Below are positions 18,492-29,608 of a stretch of DNA of 41,203 bases, in pieces. The translations under genes and the position numbers were made by a program. Position 1 is the stretch's first letter. Every line of letters begins with the position of its first letter. A model generated the notes under the pieces. That model saw only the letters and a program-made list of their open reading frames with translations. It searched no databases and had not been told where the DNA came from. The stretch comes from Desulfoscipio geothermicus (GTDB lineage: Bacteria > Bacillota > Desulfotomaculia > Desulfotomaculales > Desulfallaceae), in NCBI GenBank assembly GCA_016841905.1, contig JAENYF010000029.1:1-41203 (forward strand), written 5' to 3'.

Positions 18492-19381
18492 TTATACTAT
18501 TTTTATCAGTTTCTCGTACAACACATGAGTTGTCAAACAATCCGCCAGACTTCGATGTGATGTGTTTGTTTCTATCTGAAATTTTTCAGCTAAGTTTTTT
18601 AACGAATAGTTTTTTACACCCTGAACATGTTTTTTCGATAACTCCAGCGTATCAATCAGTTCGTTGGCTATCAATCCAACTCCATGTTTGGCGCACGCAG
18701 CATTTAAAAAGCCCATGTCAAAGGACATATTGTGGGCTACCAATGGATACAGTCCGATAAACTCAATGAAAGATTTTAAAGCTGTCACCGGCTCTTGGCC
18801 TTCTTTTTCAATCAACTGGCCGGTAATGCCCGTTAGTCTCTCTATATTTGGCGGAATAACGCTTTGGCTGGCCACCAGCACCTTAAAAGTATCTATCACT
18901 TCGTGTTCGGCTATTTTAACAGCGCCGATTTCAATTATTTCATTTTTCTCCGGCGCTAAACCGGTGGTTTCAATATCGATAACAGCATATGAAGACGGAT
19001 ATTTTGCAGCCGGCCGGCTATTTGTACAGTTAGCCGCTTGCTTAGCCAAGCGGCGTTTGCTGGCCTTACTATAACCCAGCCGGAGTTTGGACAGCTTTTT
19101 AACCCGGGCGGGACTTGGATGCAGGATTAGTTTAATCCCGTCGAAATCGATAGGCTCCCATTCGCTGTTATGTACTTTAAAATCCAGACGCTGCTCATTA
19201 CTGGCGTTAAACACCATTGTAGCCCGTCCGTTCTTGGCAAACTTTTTTACAAAGGCCCAGATATTCTCGCGCACCCGGGCGTTCACCCGGCCTACGAAAA
19301 CACCGGGGTTTATTTCCAACAGCCATTTGGTTAAATCGCCGCGCAACGCTGCCGGGCAATCAGTTAAAGTGATGACAACCA

Positions 19382-19382
<1 letters not shown>
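18492..19382 (-). CDS. cas2: Cas2e fused to DnaQ-like DEDDh exonuclease
   Basis: Residues 1-95 are type I-E Cas2: MVVITLTDCPAALRGDLTKWLLEINPGVFVGRVNARVRENIWAFV..F.KNGRATMVFNASNEQRLDF. A basic linker (about 96-130) leads to a DEDDh exonuclease: AVIDIETTG (D136, E138), VAHNMSFD (D222) and HRSLAD (H276, D281), so all catalytic residues are present. Cas2 pairs with Cas1 to integrate spacers. In Streptococcus thermophilus type I-E an equivalent fused DnaQ domain aids spacer integration, presumably by trimming prespacer 3' ends. GTG at 19382 overlaps the cas1 stop as TAGTG, with GGAGG upstream. It is the last cas gene, adjacent to the leader. Confidence 0.95.
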
Positions 19383-21030
<1,648 letters not shown>

Positions 21031-21033
21031 ATG

Positions 21034-21753
21034 CTACACCTCCAATTCGGCTAGGGGGTCGTGCGCGGTAGGCTGCTCGGCTGGCATACTAAGCGGCACG
21101 GCGTTTAAATCGCTAACCACATTGCGAAAAGCATATTTTCTATGCTCCTGGTTAAAAGAGACCGGATAATCGCGGATTGTATATACGCCAATATCATCTG
21201 CCCCTGCGTCGTATACAATTTCGAGATAAGCAGGATGCCGTTTATTCCTTTGCAATTGTTTTTTATACCAATCTGCAGCTTGCCAGGGTGTAACGGCTAA
21301 ATCTTTCAACGCGTCCAGCAAGCACACCCCTTCTTTAATCCCTAACGATACCGGACCGACGGGCGGGCAGGCGCGACGGCCTAAATACAAAGGGAATACC
21401 GGGTTCTTGACGGCTTGCTCAATTTTTTGCAATAAATCTTCTTCACCTTCCAGACCCACAACGAATAAAGCATCGGCCAGATAATAACGGCTGGAAATAA
21501 ATGACTGCTTATTATCGAAAGTATGGGCGGTATGAAAATCCTTTATCAGCTGTCCTTCTTGATCTATCCGCACGCCATATTTTAAGCTTTGCAAATCACT
21601 GATATCATCGGTGCGGCTTCTGCCCAGGGCTGCAGCTATCATGCCTATAACACCGCTTTTAGTCGGCTCGCGCTCGGTCATTCTTTTATTAAATTTGCTG
21701 GAAGAGCCCCAAGCTTGCAATGGGGCGGCCAGCCTAAGCAATAAAGTACTCAT
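21034..21753 (-). CDS. cas5e: Cas5e Cascade subunit
   Basis: This 239-aa protein begins STLLLRLAAPLQAWGSSSKFNKRMTEREPTKSGVIGMIAAALGRSR, the diagnostic Cas5e/CasD N-terminus (RAMP fold, 'L.L.gPlqaWG....f..R.T...PTkSgv.GliaaalG'). LYLGRRACPPVGPV and HPAYLEI are also conserved. It caps the 5' handle of the crRNA and contacts Cas8e. It lies 1 bp downstream of the cas7e stop and 3 bp upstream of cas6e, so the genes are translated together. Confidence 0.96.
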   Translation of the reverse strand: MSTLLLRLAAPLQAWGSSSKFNKRMTEREPTKSGVIGMIAAALGRSRTDDISDLQSLKYGVRIDQEGQLIKDFHTAHTFDNKQSFISSRYYLADALFVVGLEGEEDLLQKIEQAVKNPVFPLYLGRRACPPVGPVSLGIKEGVCLLDALKDLAVTPWQAADWYKKQLQRNKRHPAYLEIVYDAGADDIGVYTIRDYPVSFNQEHRKYAFRNVVSDLNAVPLSMPAEQPTAHDPLAELEV

Positions 21754-21754
21754 T

Positions 21755-22816
21755 TTAAAACCTCGCTAGCATGTCCTTTTCCAGTGCATCCAACAGTTCC
21801 TTAAATGATACATTTTCCGCACCGGTTAATTTTGCGATGTTTTCTCCAACAGCATATTCTTTTTCGGGCGGGCACGAAAAACTACCATATGTATTCATGG
21901 CATATGCGGCTAGTTTGCTTACTGACTTATTAACAAACCCGTCTTCATTTTGTACCGGCTCCTCAAAAGCACCCACTAAATTAAGGGGCTGATCTTTGCG
22001 GATGGATACCATAACCGCGTCGGGCAAAGTACGATTGGCAAAGGTGTTTTGTTTGCCGGTGGGCATAGATGTTACAAAAGCGCGGGCAAATTCTTTTATT
22101 GTGCGGGCCAAAGCAGCCGGATCCTCAGATAACTGTTTAAACAGTTCATGGGCTGCTACCGTTGCATAGCGATATAAGGTGGCTGAATTAAACTCCACCG
22201 TACCTATCATACCGGCGCCGGCGGAGTCTTCCGGAGACATGTCATCCATGGCGGTGTAATAGTCATATTCGTTGTCTACGCGATGAGTTGATATGCTATG
22301 CGCAACTTGGGATGAAGCGTCGGTATTGAGTGCGGGCTCATCCGCCACCATACGGCCGAATAAGGCTACGTCAATGCCATGATTCTTATTCAGTGCTAAT
22401 TGAGCGTCTTTTTTATTGGGCGCCCCATCCCGCAAAATCAGCTCCGCTAAGTTCTGCGCTTGCTTGGTACTCATAAAAAATAACGCTTTTGCTGCTTTGT
22501 CCTTGGTACTTACTCCCGCTGTGTTGATCACCTTTTCAGCCAAAGATAACGCTTCTTCTTCTGTTTTCGAATCATCTTGAACTCTAATGCATTGAGCTAC
22601 CAAGTCAATAATCTTCTTGGTTCTGACGCCTAATTCCGACTCGTCAAAATTCTCACGGAACATCATTCTCATGGCCCGCTTCCAACTCTGTGATGAAACC
22701 CGAGCCCGCCTCACTCCACCGTACACAGCGGTTTTGGGGCTGCCGGTATCGTCACGGTTCACGCAACTGGGCGGTACGGTTTGAATAACATGAAAATCTA
22801 CAAATGTTTTTTCCAT
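21755..22816 (-). CDS. cas7e: Cas7e Cascade backbone subunit
   Basis: This 353-aa protein begins MEKTFVDFHVIQTVPPSCVNRDDTGSPKTAVYGGVRRARVSSQSWKRAMRMMF, the hallmark of Cas7e/CasC. Later motifs LFGRMVADEPALNTDASSQVAHSISTHRVDNEYDYYTAMDD, GTVEFNSATLYRYATV and FVTSMPTGKQNTFANRTLPD also match. About six copies coat the crRNA spacer in Cascade and pair it with target DNA. The protein is full-length. It is separated by 30 bp from cse2, with AAGGAG just before its start. Confidence 0.97.
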   Translation of the reverse strand: MEKTFVDFHVIQTVPPSCVNRDDTGSPKTAVYGGVRRARVSSQSWKRAMRMMFRENFDESELGVRTKKIIDLVAQCIRVQDDSKTEEEALSLAEKVINTAGVSTKDKAAKALFFMSTKQAQNLAELILRDGAPNKKDAQLALNKNHGIDVALFGRMVADEPALNTDASSQVAHSISTHRVDNEYDYYTAMDDMSPEDSAGAGMIGTVEFNSATLYRYATVAAHELFKQLSEDPAALARTIKEFARAFVTSMPTGKQNTFANRTLPDAVMVSIRKDQPLNLVGAFEEPVQNEDGFVNKSVSKLAAYAMNTYGSFSCPPEKEYAVGENIAKLTGAENVSFKELLDALEKDMLARF

Positions 22817-22846
22817 TTTCTATCTCCTTTACTTGTCTCTAGACCA

Positions 22847-23434
22847 TTATCCTTGTCCATTTTCGGTTTTCTCAGCGCTATCCCTAGCTGAAGCCCAAAA
22901 GTCCTGCCCCCAGCGCAATCTAACCTGATCACGCGCATCAGTAAACTGATATCGATACAAATCTGCGGCGAAACGGGGATAATCCAAGGTAACCGGCGGT
23001 TCCGCCGCCTTAAAGAGCTGCACCAGCCCTCTGGCGTGATGCGCTAATTCGGGTAAATCTTTGGCTGTTGTAACAGCATCAAACCTTCTTTTAAGTGACT
23101 GTTCATTATTCCCGTCGGGAGATTTAAGCTTTCTGGCCGCCGCCCCTAAAGAATTGCCGGCTGCACTCATCGAGGCACTTTTACCTTGCCGGTGCAAAGC
23201 ATATAGGGTTAAAGCGGTATGGATAGCCCATTCTGCAGCTGTGGGTTTGTAGTTATCATCTTTCCCTTTAAACGTGAGCTGTTCCGGCAAATCGCCCAAC
23301 GTAACCTCCCAGATTTCCGGGTTCTCTCCGGGTGTTTTGCCGATGCCCCGGCGCAGTTTAGCCAGCGCCGCTTTTGCCCAAGGGGAATCTTGATCCAAAA
23401 CATTAGTCTTGCTTCGCACAAAAGCGTACACCAT
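22847..23434 (-). CDS. cse2: Cse2 (Cas11-type) small Cascade subunit
   Basis: This 195-aa protein matches Cse2/CasB: WAKAALAKLRRGIGKTPGENPEIWEVTLGDLPEQ, then EWAIHTALTLYALHRQG....SMSAAGNSLGAAARKL, LKRRFDAVTTAKDLPELAHHARGLVQLFKAAEPPVTLDYPRFAADLYRYQF and RVRLRWGQDFW-like DQVRLRWGQDFWAS. It is all-helical and stabilises the R-loop as a dimer in Cascade. It lies 21 bp after cas8e and 30 bp before cas7e on the same strand. Confidence 0.96.
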   Translation of the reverse strand: MVYAFVRSKTNVLDQDSPWAKAALAKLRRGIGKTPGENPEIWEVTLGDLPEQLTFKGKDDNYKPTAAEWAIHTALTLYALHRQGKSASMSAAGNSLGAAARKLKSPDGNNEQSLKRRFDAVTTAKDLPELAHHARGLVQLFKAAEPPVTLDYPRFAADLYRYQFTDARDQVRLRWGQDFWASARDSAEKTENGQG

Positions 23435-23455
23435 CTCAGTTTTATTAATCTACAC

Positions 23456-25060
23456 CTACCCCCTTATTATTTTATTAATGCTCGCTTTAAATTTCAGATA
23501 AGCCTTTGGTGCAGTCTTAATTGTTGTCACACCTCTATCGGCGTCTTTCTTATAGATACCGGTAAAGGCTTTTTCCCCGGCATCTTTAACCAACTGCTCG
23601 CCCTGCTGCAGAATAATTTTTTTCATTTGTTCTAGCCAGGCAAACATTGTTTTATCCATATCATCCGTCTCCGGATTAATCCTGGCCAGCCAATTGCGAA
23701 AGGGGATATCTAAACTAAAGTACGCTTGCTCCCGCGCAGTTGCACTGATGCCCTTTTTGCTCGAAGTATCATCATTGCCTGATGCGGCTGCAAGTTCATA
23801 AGCAAGTGTTCCAAGCTGCCACACACATTGATCAGTTATTTCAAGTACCTTTATAATCTTAGGAATCCAATCGGTACCTATTTTAGTTAGTAAATTAATA
23901 TTCATAGAAATGCTGTCGCTAAACACATCTTCTACAAAAAAATCTTTATCACCATATTTTACACTCGCTATTTGAAATCTAACTTCATTATTTTTAATTA
24001 GAGTCTGCCCTTTTAAATAGGCAATCCAATTCACTACTCCCGGCGGTCTATCCGATTCACTGTTTAAAATTAATGAAGCAAAATCTCTCCAAATTTGTCT
24101 GGCAGAGTTATGCCTTTTTGGTATAAATACGACTTCTCTTTTTTTGCCCTCATTGCGCCATAAAGTCATTTGTTCAGTGAATGCATTTTCTCTTGCGAAC
24201 ACATCGCCGCCTAAAAGCTTGTAACCAATAATGTTACCGCAACCATCTTTTTGTAATAGTATCCTTCTTGATTGGATGGTTAGCAATTCCACAGGGCTAC
24301 TGGGCTGTGTTATGACAACTCTTTCATTGCCATTAACTTCTACACACTCCCAGACTGGAACACCTTTTTCGAAAAGCTCTGTGCTATCTCTAATTAGCAC
24401 AAAATTAAGCATCAGAGTCTCAAATAAGCTTTTCCCACTGGCAAATATTAAGCCAAGTTTACCAAGCCAGCCGGCGCCAACAGACGGCATCCCCTTGCCC
24501 CGCACTGAAGGTTTGCTGGAAGTGTCATCATAAGCATTCAAATAAAGCAGCCACCTGATAGCTTCAGCGTTATCCACATACTTTTTAGCTTTGCCGCTTC
24601 TAACCGGAAAAAGCCTGACTTTATTATTGCTCTCAGATAAATCTCCAACAAATTTGGCTGTTGTATAGGCAGTTCCTTTAGTCAGTCCGGCCACCTGATA
24701 AAAAGGTGTTTCGGGGTGAAATAAATAAAAGCGTTCTTCATAATACCTGAGGTATTGCTCAATGGCCTGATCAAGGAAAACACCCATTTCCCACAGCTGC
24801 TTCCAGCGTTCTAAAGCTTCACCTGTACTTGTAATACCTGCAGCATTGCCCTCCGTATCGACCCTGGTAAAGACGGCATAAAGAATAGCCAGTAATAAGC
24901 GCAGCACGGCTACATCCTGAGTTGGCAGCTCGCCGGCTAATGTCTTGAATTGATGAGCGCGCTTGTAGAAATCCAGTAATGATACTTCTTCTTCTCTGCC
25001 CTGCATATTTATGACTTTTATCCACGGTTCGTCAATTAAATTAAACTCTTTTTCAGTCAT
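23456..25060 (-). CDS. cas8e: Cas8e (Cse1) large Cascade subunit
   Basis: This 534-aa protein has the Cse1/CasA pattern: EFNLIDEPWIKVINMQGREEEVSLLDFYKRAHQFKTLAGELPTQDVAVLRLLLAILYAVF at the N-terminus, FYLFHPETPFYQVAGL, and AIRWLLYLNAYDDTSSKPS. It recognises the PAM and recruits Cas3. The ATG at 25060 has GGAGG 6 nt upstream; a TTG one codon earlier is less likely. It overlaps the cas3 stop by 8 bp. The length is typical of the family. Confidence 0.95.
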   Translation of the reverse strand: MTEKEFNLIDEPWIKVINMQGREEEVSLLDFYKRAHQFKTLAGELPTQDVAVLRLLLAILYAVFTRVDTEGNAAGITSTGEALERWKQLWEMGVFLDQAIEQYLRYYEERFYLFHPETPFYQVAGLTKGTAYTTAKFVGDLSESNNKVRLFPVRSGKAKKYVDNAEAIRWLLYLNAYDDTSSKPSVRGKGMPSVGAGWLGKLGLIFASGKSLFETLMLNFVLIRDSTELFEKGVPVWECVEVNGNERVVITQPSSPVELLTIQSRRILLQKDGCGNIIGYKLLGGDVFARENAFTEQMTLWRNEGKKREVVFIPKRHNSARQIWRDFASLILNSESDRPPGVVNWIAYLKGQTLIKNNEVRFQIASVKYGDKDFFVEDVFSDSISMNINLLTKIGTDWIPKIIKVLEITDQCVWQLGTLAYELAAASGNDDTSSKKGISATAREQAYFSLDIPFRNWLARINPETDDMDKTMFAWLEQMKKIILQQGEQLVKDAGEKAFTGIYKKDADRGVTTIKTAPKAYLKFKASINKIIRG

Positions 25061-27884
25061 CAACGACCTCCATGCTTTCCGTTAATAAACCATATTTCTC
25101 ATCGTACTTTAAGGTATAAATTGTCTGGGCAATGCTTATTTCTGCACAGTAACCTTCATCTAAAACAATAAACAGCTCACCTTTGAGCCAGGATGAATCT
25201 TGCCAGCAGCCCGGGAGTTCAGCAATATTACTTTTTTCCAGCGCATCTATTGTTTTATTGATCATCCACGAGGCGGCAAGACTACGGGGTAAGTTAACTG
25301 TACACGAGGACATCAGCGCCGCCATTTCATCATCAGGCGTATAATCAGTTGGTATTTTTTCTCCTCCTCTGGTTTCCAGCCAAGGCAGCAAATAAAAGCT
25401 GCCATTGCGTTTTTTCTGAATTAAAATGACTTCCAGGGAACTATCAATGTCGCGTACGGTTGCTTCCGCCTTTTTCCCGGTATGATCATTAACGCCGGTA
25501 TCCAGCCACCCGATCAGGGTGCCTGAATTATGACGGAGATCGGGGCTGAAAATTTGAAATACGCTCGCTTTTTGTTCTTTTCCCTTGATCTTTTTTTCCT
25601 GGTCAAGCTTAGCTTTGGCGTATTTTTCCGCCAGTTCGGGCTTAACTTCCACGCCTTGGGGAGCATATGCTTTTTGCACTAATAACGGTATATCGGCAGG
25701 TAAAGAGATTTTTGATTCGAGTAACGCTTGACTATTCATCAACAGATACTCGCCATATACTGCTTTAGCGCCTTTATCAAAACCATCTTCTTTTACTCCG
25801 GTAACAAAGCACAAAGGAGTTTTTAGCTTGTCGGGCCTTAGTCTATCATGCCTGTGCAGACGGCCTATACGCTGTATTAGCAAATCCATAGGACAAATAT
25901 CAGTTAGCAAAACATCAAAATCCACATCAAGAGATTGTTCCATCACCTGCGTACCGACTACTATGACCTTATCCGGTCTTTCTTTGGCCGCAGGCCCAAG
26001 CATATCCCTAACCCTTAACTCCTTGGTTACCCGGTCAGTGCTGATAAACCGCGAATGAAGCAAGTGAACCACGTCTTGGCCAAAATGGTCGGCTAACTGT
26101 TTAGCCAGCATTTGCGCACGTTTAACCGTGTTCATGATAATTCCGGCGCATCCCCCGCTGCTGAGCAGTTCCTCCAGTTTAGCGATCATGTCCTCATCTT
26201 TTAAGTAAGCCACAGTCACATCGTATGAATGTGTGGTAGTCGAAACTTTACACTGTTTCACCTCACCGTCGTCAGAATAAGTAATTATCGGGTAATAATA
26301 ATTAGTTGCCCATGCAGGCAGTTCTGCCTTTTCTGCGGCAACATTCAGCCAGGGAACCGCCCCATGCTGCGGCGTTGAATCGATGCCCAGGTAGGCGTTA
26401 ATTAATTTGAAACGCTTGTCCCCCGGCAAAGTGGCGGAAAGCACAAGCACCGGCACATGATAAGCGCCCAGCCAACGCAAAATTTTAAATAAATATTGAC
26501 TCATGTAAGCATCATAAGCATGGCATTCGTCAATAATCACTACCTTGTTGGCCAATCCTAAATGACGCAAAGCTAAATGCTTTTGCTTAAGGCCACCCAT
26601 CAGCACCTGATCGACAGTGCCCACCACAAAGTCGGATAAGATCCCTTTTTTCCGGCCGTCAAACCAATCATGAACCAATACATTGTCCAATTCCCCGTCT
26701 AGGCCGCCAACGTTGGAGTTATATATGATTTTCTGATATTCTTTATTAAAGCGTGATTTACCATGCGCCAGGAACAAAGAATGCGCTTCTCCGTCAGCAC
26801 TCAATTTAGTTATCCAATTATGTACGCGATTAAAAATACCGTCCGCGGTTGCTTGAGTCGGCAAGGCAAAGAATACTCCGCCTCTGCCGGTTTTTTGCGC
26901 TAACATCTCCGCTGCCGCAAGCGCCGCCTCGGTTTTCCCTGCTCCCATAGGCGCTTCAATAACCATAATCCCCGGCGAAGTCGTTTCCCGTATGATGTCA
27001 ATAACTGCTTCTTGCACCGGTCTGGGATTTAAGCCAAACCTATCCTCGAATAGATCATACATTTCCCAGGCATCCGACGCTTCCCAATAAGGCGGCAGAG
27101 CCAAATCATCCCAGGCATCTTCGACCCGCTGTTCAGAAGATTTCATTTTTAAGTTGGGCTGTAAATACTTAAAGCGATATTCGTCACTAACCAGCCAATC
27201 AACCATAATCACCAACCCGGTCAGCAACGCTTGCCCCGGTATATCAACTTCCATCTTGCTCGTTTCATCAATATCTATTAGGCCGGCCAGTTTAAGAGCG
27301 TACATAAGAAGCTCATCTTGAACCGCCGCCCAGCTCATGTTATTAAATCCTGCGTTGTCGCAATAACCGGGGAAATTATTAAGCTGCATATTAGACGGCG
27401 GTTTGCCGTGATGTCCGCCCAGTATTACCGCACAAGTTCTAGGCAGCCCCTTGCGTTCCAAGATCATTTGCGAAGCTAATGAATGGTGCACGGCATGGGG
27501 TGCAAAATAATCTTTATGCGGCTTTAAAGGTAAACCCGTATCTTTAATCCGGTTAAACAATTGCTCGCCTAAGCCTGGATTTCTAAAAGGCTGCTGTGCC
27601 TGAAAAACAGGGATCGCTTTTCCCACGTCGTGGGCTGCCGCCAAGAAAACGAACAGCTTAAACGACCTTTGCATAGCTAAATCAGACCAGGGATCAAGCC
27701 CATCGTTTAACGAAACACCGCAGCTGATTACCTCCCTTGAACCCGGCGGTAACCAGGCGTACCATATCCTTTTCGCCATTTCCGCCGCGTCCGACATATG
27801 GATATATAGCGGCAACCAGGCATCGCCGCTGTTAACTTTGGTCATTTTAGCCCATAAAGACTTGGCTTGCGCCGATAATTGCAT
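25053..27884 (-). CDS. cas3: Cas3 HD nuclease-helicase
   Basis: This 943-aa protein has an N-terminal HD nuclease (LPLYIHMSDAAEMA; FLAAAHDVGKAIPVFQ around residue 85; HAVHHSLASQMIL; GGHHGKPP) and an SF2 helicase: EAPMGAGKTEAAL (Walker A, about 310), VVIIDECHAYD (DEAH-type box, about 452), VLVLSATLP (motif III), GTQVMEQSLDVDFDVLLTD and QRIGRLHRH (motifs V-VI). A C-terminal accessory domain follows. It degrades target DNA recruited by Cascade. The start at 27884 is chosen because AGGTGA precedes it. It is the first gene of the operon and no frameshift is seen, so interference should work. Confidence 0.97.
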   Translation of the reverse strand: MQLSAQAKSLWAKMTKVNSGDAWLPLYIHMSDAAEMAKRIWYAWLPPGSREVISCGVSLNDGLDPWSDLAMQRSFKLFVFLAAAHDVGKAIPVFQAQQPFRNPGLGEQLFNRIKDTGLPLKPHKDYFAPHAVHHSLASQMILERKGLPRTCAVILGGHHGKPPSNMQLNNFPGYCDNAGFNNMSWAAVQDELLMYALKLAGLIDIDETSKMEVDIPGQALLTGLVIMVDWLVSDEYRFKYLQPNLKMKSSEQRVEDAWDDLALPPYWEASDAWEMYDLFEDRFGLNPRPVQEAVIDIIRETTSPGIMVIEAPMGAGKTEAALAAAEMLAQKTGRGGVFFALPTQATADGIFNRVHNWITKLSADGEAHSLFLAHGKSRFNKEYQKIIYNSNVGGLDGELDNVLVHDWFDGRKKGILSDFVVGTVDQVLMGGLKQKHLALRHLGLANKVVIIDECHAYDAYMSQYLFKILRWLGAYHVPVLVLSATLPGDKRFKLINAYLGIDSTPQHGAVPWLNVAAEKAELPAWATNYYYPIITYSDDGEVKQCKVSTTTHSYDVTVAYLKDEDMIAKLEELLSSGGCAGIIMNTVKRAQMLAKQLADHFGQDVVHLLHSRFISTDRVTKELRVRDMLGPAAKERPDKVIVVGTQVMEQSLDVDFDVLLTDICPMDLLIQRIGRLHRHDRLRPDKLKTPLCFVTGVKEDGFDKGAKAVYGEYLLMNSQALLESKISLPADIPLLVQKAYAPQGVEVKPELAEKYAKAKLDQEKKIKGKEQKASVFQIFSPDLRHNSGTLIGWLDTGVNDHTGKKAEATVRDIDSSLEVILIQKKRNGSFYLLPWLETRGGEKIPTDYTPDDEMAALMSSCTVNLPRSLAASWMINKTIDALEKSNIAELPGCWQDSSWLKGELFIVLDEGYCAEISIAQTIYTLKYDEKYGLLTESMEVVDD

Positions 27885-28025
27885 AATTATCACCTATTTG
27901 TATAATCTTGTTTTATTATAACTTATTTAGCTTAATTTAACAGCAAGATAAATGCCTTGAAGAGCATTCTTATGCTTTTCAAAATGACGGATATCACGAA
28001 TCAATATTTCACGCACTCCAATAAT

Positions 28026-28062
28026 AAAAAACATCGCGGCCGTTTATGCTTAACCACGATGT
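28026..28062 (-). terminator. Intrinsic terminator after the DUF1643-like gene
   Basis: On the minus strand ACATCGTGG...GGCCGCGATGT forms an imperfect stem followed by TTTTTTAT. It ends the DUF1643-like transcript before the cas3 promoter region. The remaining gap 27885-28167 is AT-rich and must contain the cas promoter; I cannot fix its boxes. Confidence 0.6.
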
Positions 28063-28167
28063 CTAAAATAGAGCTAATTAATCCGAACACGTATCTATTA
28101 TATCATTGGCATTGACAGACTCATGTCTAACGCTGGTTCTGCCAGAAAGTTTAATCCAATCCACTCG

Positions 28168-28809
28168 TCATATTTTGGCTTCCCAAAAGTTTTTCATTTG
28201 TTTAATCATTGTATTTGCATATTCAATTCTTTGCCTATGTATACGTGGTAATGGATGATATACGAGAATGTCTTTTATTCTTTCATGCTCTTTCTGGCGC
28301 GATGGTATATAAAAACGGTGCATATTTAATGGAATCATTTTAAAAACCTCTTGTTTGAGACTCCTTAATTCTTTATTGGGATCTACACCCCAGGCTAACC
28401 ATACCCAAGGATACTTATCAAATGCAAAAGTTGAATATAACGCATTTTTGTAAATTTTATCTGCAAATATATTTTGATATGTATCTATAGCATCATTAGA
28501 CTTAGAATTACGCAAATTAAACAAGTTACTAATAACAAGCTTACCCTGTAGATCAGGGTGACTAGATTTAATCAAAATATCGGCAACAGTTTCCATTGTA
28601 TCGTCTAATTTTAATTCTCCAGTAACACAATTAACCAGTCCTTGTTCGAGTTTATTCCATTGGACGTTGTCTTTTAATTGTGATTTACCTGGATTTAACA
28701 TAATAATTAGACCCAGAAACTTATCTATATTACCCCATTGAAGATAGGCTTCTGTTCTAAATATGAAGCCGTTTACATATAAGAATTTACCAAAAGCTCT
28801 AGGCATCAT
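28168..28809 (-). CDS. DUF1643-like protein
   Basis: This protein of about 213 aa has the features of DUF1643 proteins: FLGLIIMLNPGKSQLKD (family 'i..NPS.A....D'), GKLVISNLFNLRNSKSNDA ('v.NLf.lR...p'), and YPWVWLAWGVDPN ('..aWG....'). The function of the family is unknown; members are common in phage and defence-related regions. The start at 28809 is chosen because AGGAGA lies 10 nt upstream and the next upstream ATGs fall inside a hairpin. The gene is upstream of cas3 on the same strand but is separated from it by a terminator, so it is not part of the cas operon. Family assignment is by pattern only. Confidence 0.6.
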   Translation of the reverse strand: MMPRAFGKFLYVNGFIFRTEAYLQWGNIDKFLGLIIMLNPGKSQLKDNVQWNKLEQGLVNCVTGELKLDDTMETVADILIKSSHPDLQGKLVISNLFNLRNSKSNDAIDTYQNIFADKIYKNALYSTFAFDKYPWVWLAWGVDPNKELRSLKQEVFKMIPLNMHRFYIPSRQKEHERIKDILVYHPLPRIHRQRIEYANTMIKQMKNFWEAKI

Positions 28810-28832
28810 AGATAACAACTCTCCTGATAAAT

Positions 28833-28866
28833 AAAAAACGCAGAACATGGTGTTCATGACCGCGTT
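28833..28866 (-). terminator. Hairpin with T-run before DUF1643-like gene
   Basis: On the minus strand AACGC...GCGTT with an inner CATG-containing stem (CATGAACACCATG) is followed by TTTTTTA. It lies just upstream of the chosen ribosome site, so it could attenuate the gene or end an upstream transcript. Confidence 0.5.
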
Positions 28867-28919
28867 ACTAATTATTAACTTCCATACTTTCTTGGAAATT
28901 CCTGCTTTAAAGATGTCTG

Positions 28920-28970
28920 TTATTCAAGCACTTTTTTGCTTATCTTTAGCTTTTTCAATACTTTCCCCAT
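28920..28970 (-). CDS. Possible 16-codon ORF
   Basis: ATG at 28970, about 9-10 nt after AAAGGAAG, opens a lysine-rich frame MGKVLKKLKISKKVLE. It is upstream of the DUF1643-like gene. It may be a leader peptide or the start of a lost gene. Confidence 0.2.
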   Translation of the reverse strand: MGKVLKKLKISKKVLE

Positions 28971-29047
28971 GACCCTACTTCCTTTCAAACAACTCCCTTC
29001 CTGAAGTATAGCAAACAGTCTATACCCTCGTTTGGCTCTGCTTATTA

Positions 29048-29581
29048 TTAACAAAACACACGAGTTACGAGACGCTCGAACTCTTCAAACTCCTTATATT
29101 TATTAAGGCTGCAGAGGCCGTCCACCAAACCCTTGTAGTACCACCCCTGCTTATTTTTTTCAGTAACATTAAACCTTTCCCACAGTTTATCCCCAATCTC
29201 TAAATAATCCCTATGCAAAGCCCTGATGTTCGATAGCTTATCTCCCAGGCTGACGATTTTTATATCTTCATCATCTATAGACTTAAGATACTCGATAGTA
29301 TGTGATTTTCTTTCATGCCATGATTTTGTCTTATCCTCGCTCTGTGTTTCAACGAGGAAGGAAACCCTATCGTTGAACATCTCCCGAATGGATTTATATG
29401 GAATATAAGCATCCTCAACTGTATCATGCAGAATCGCAGCACAGATTAAATCTGGATCAAATTTCATCTGGGCCACAACAATGCCGGCCTCCAGGGGATG
29501 TAAAATATAAGGAATGTTTGTGCCCTTTCGTTTCTGGTTGGCGTGTGCGATATTGGCAAATGCAATTGCCTTATTGATCAT
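29048..29581 (-). CDS. HD-domain (p)ppGpp hydrolase-like protein
   Basis: This protein of about 177 aa has the RelA/SpoT-type HD hydrolase pattern: AIAFANIAHANQKRKGTNIPYILHPLEAGIVVAQMKFDPDLICAAILHDTVEDAYIPYKSIREMFNDRVSFLVETQSEDK...LGDKLSNIRALHRD. The metal ligands H..HD..D (HP, HDTVED, GDKLSN) are complete. There is no synthetase or TGS domain, so it resembles small alarmone hydrolases (MESH1-type) that remove pyrophosphate from ppGpp. The start at 29581 is chosen for GGGAG 8 nt upstream. It follows the WYL pseudogene on the same strand, whose stop is 28 bp before this start. Substrate assignment is an inference. Confidence 0.8.
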   Translation of the reverse strand: MINKAIAFANIAHANQKRKGTNIPYILHPLEAGIVVAQMKFDPDLICAAILHDTVEDAYIPYKSIREMFNDRVSFLVETQSEDKTKSWHERKSHTIEYLKSIDDEDIKIVSLGDKLSNIRALHRDYLEIGDKLWERFNVTEKNKQGWYYKGLVDGLCSLNKYKEFEEFERLVTRVFC

Positions 29582-29608
29582 TTTCTTTTCTCCCTTATTA
29601 CCGAACAT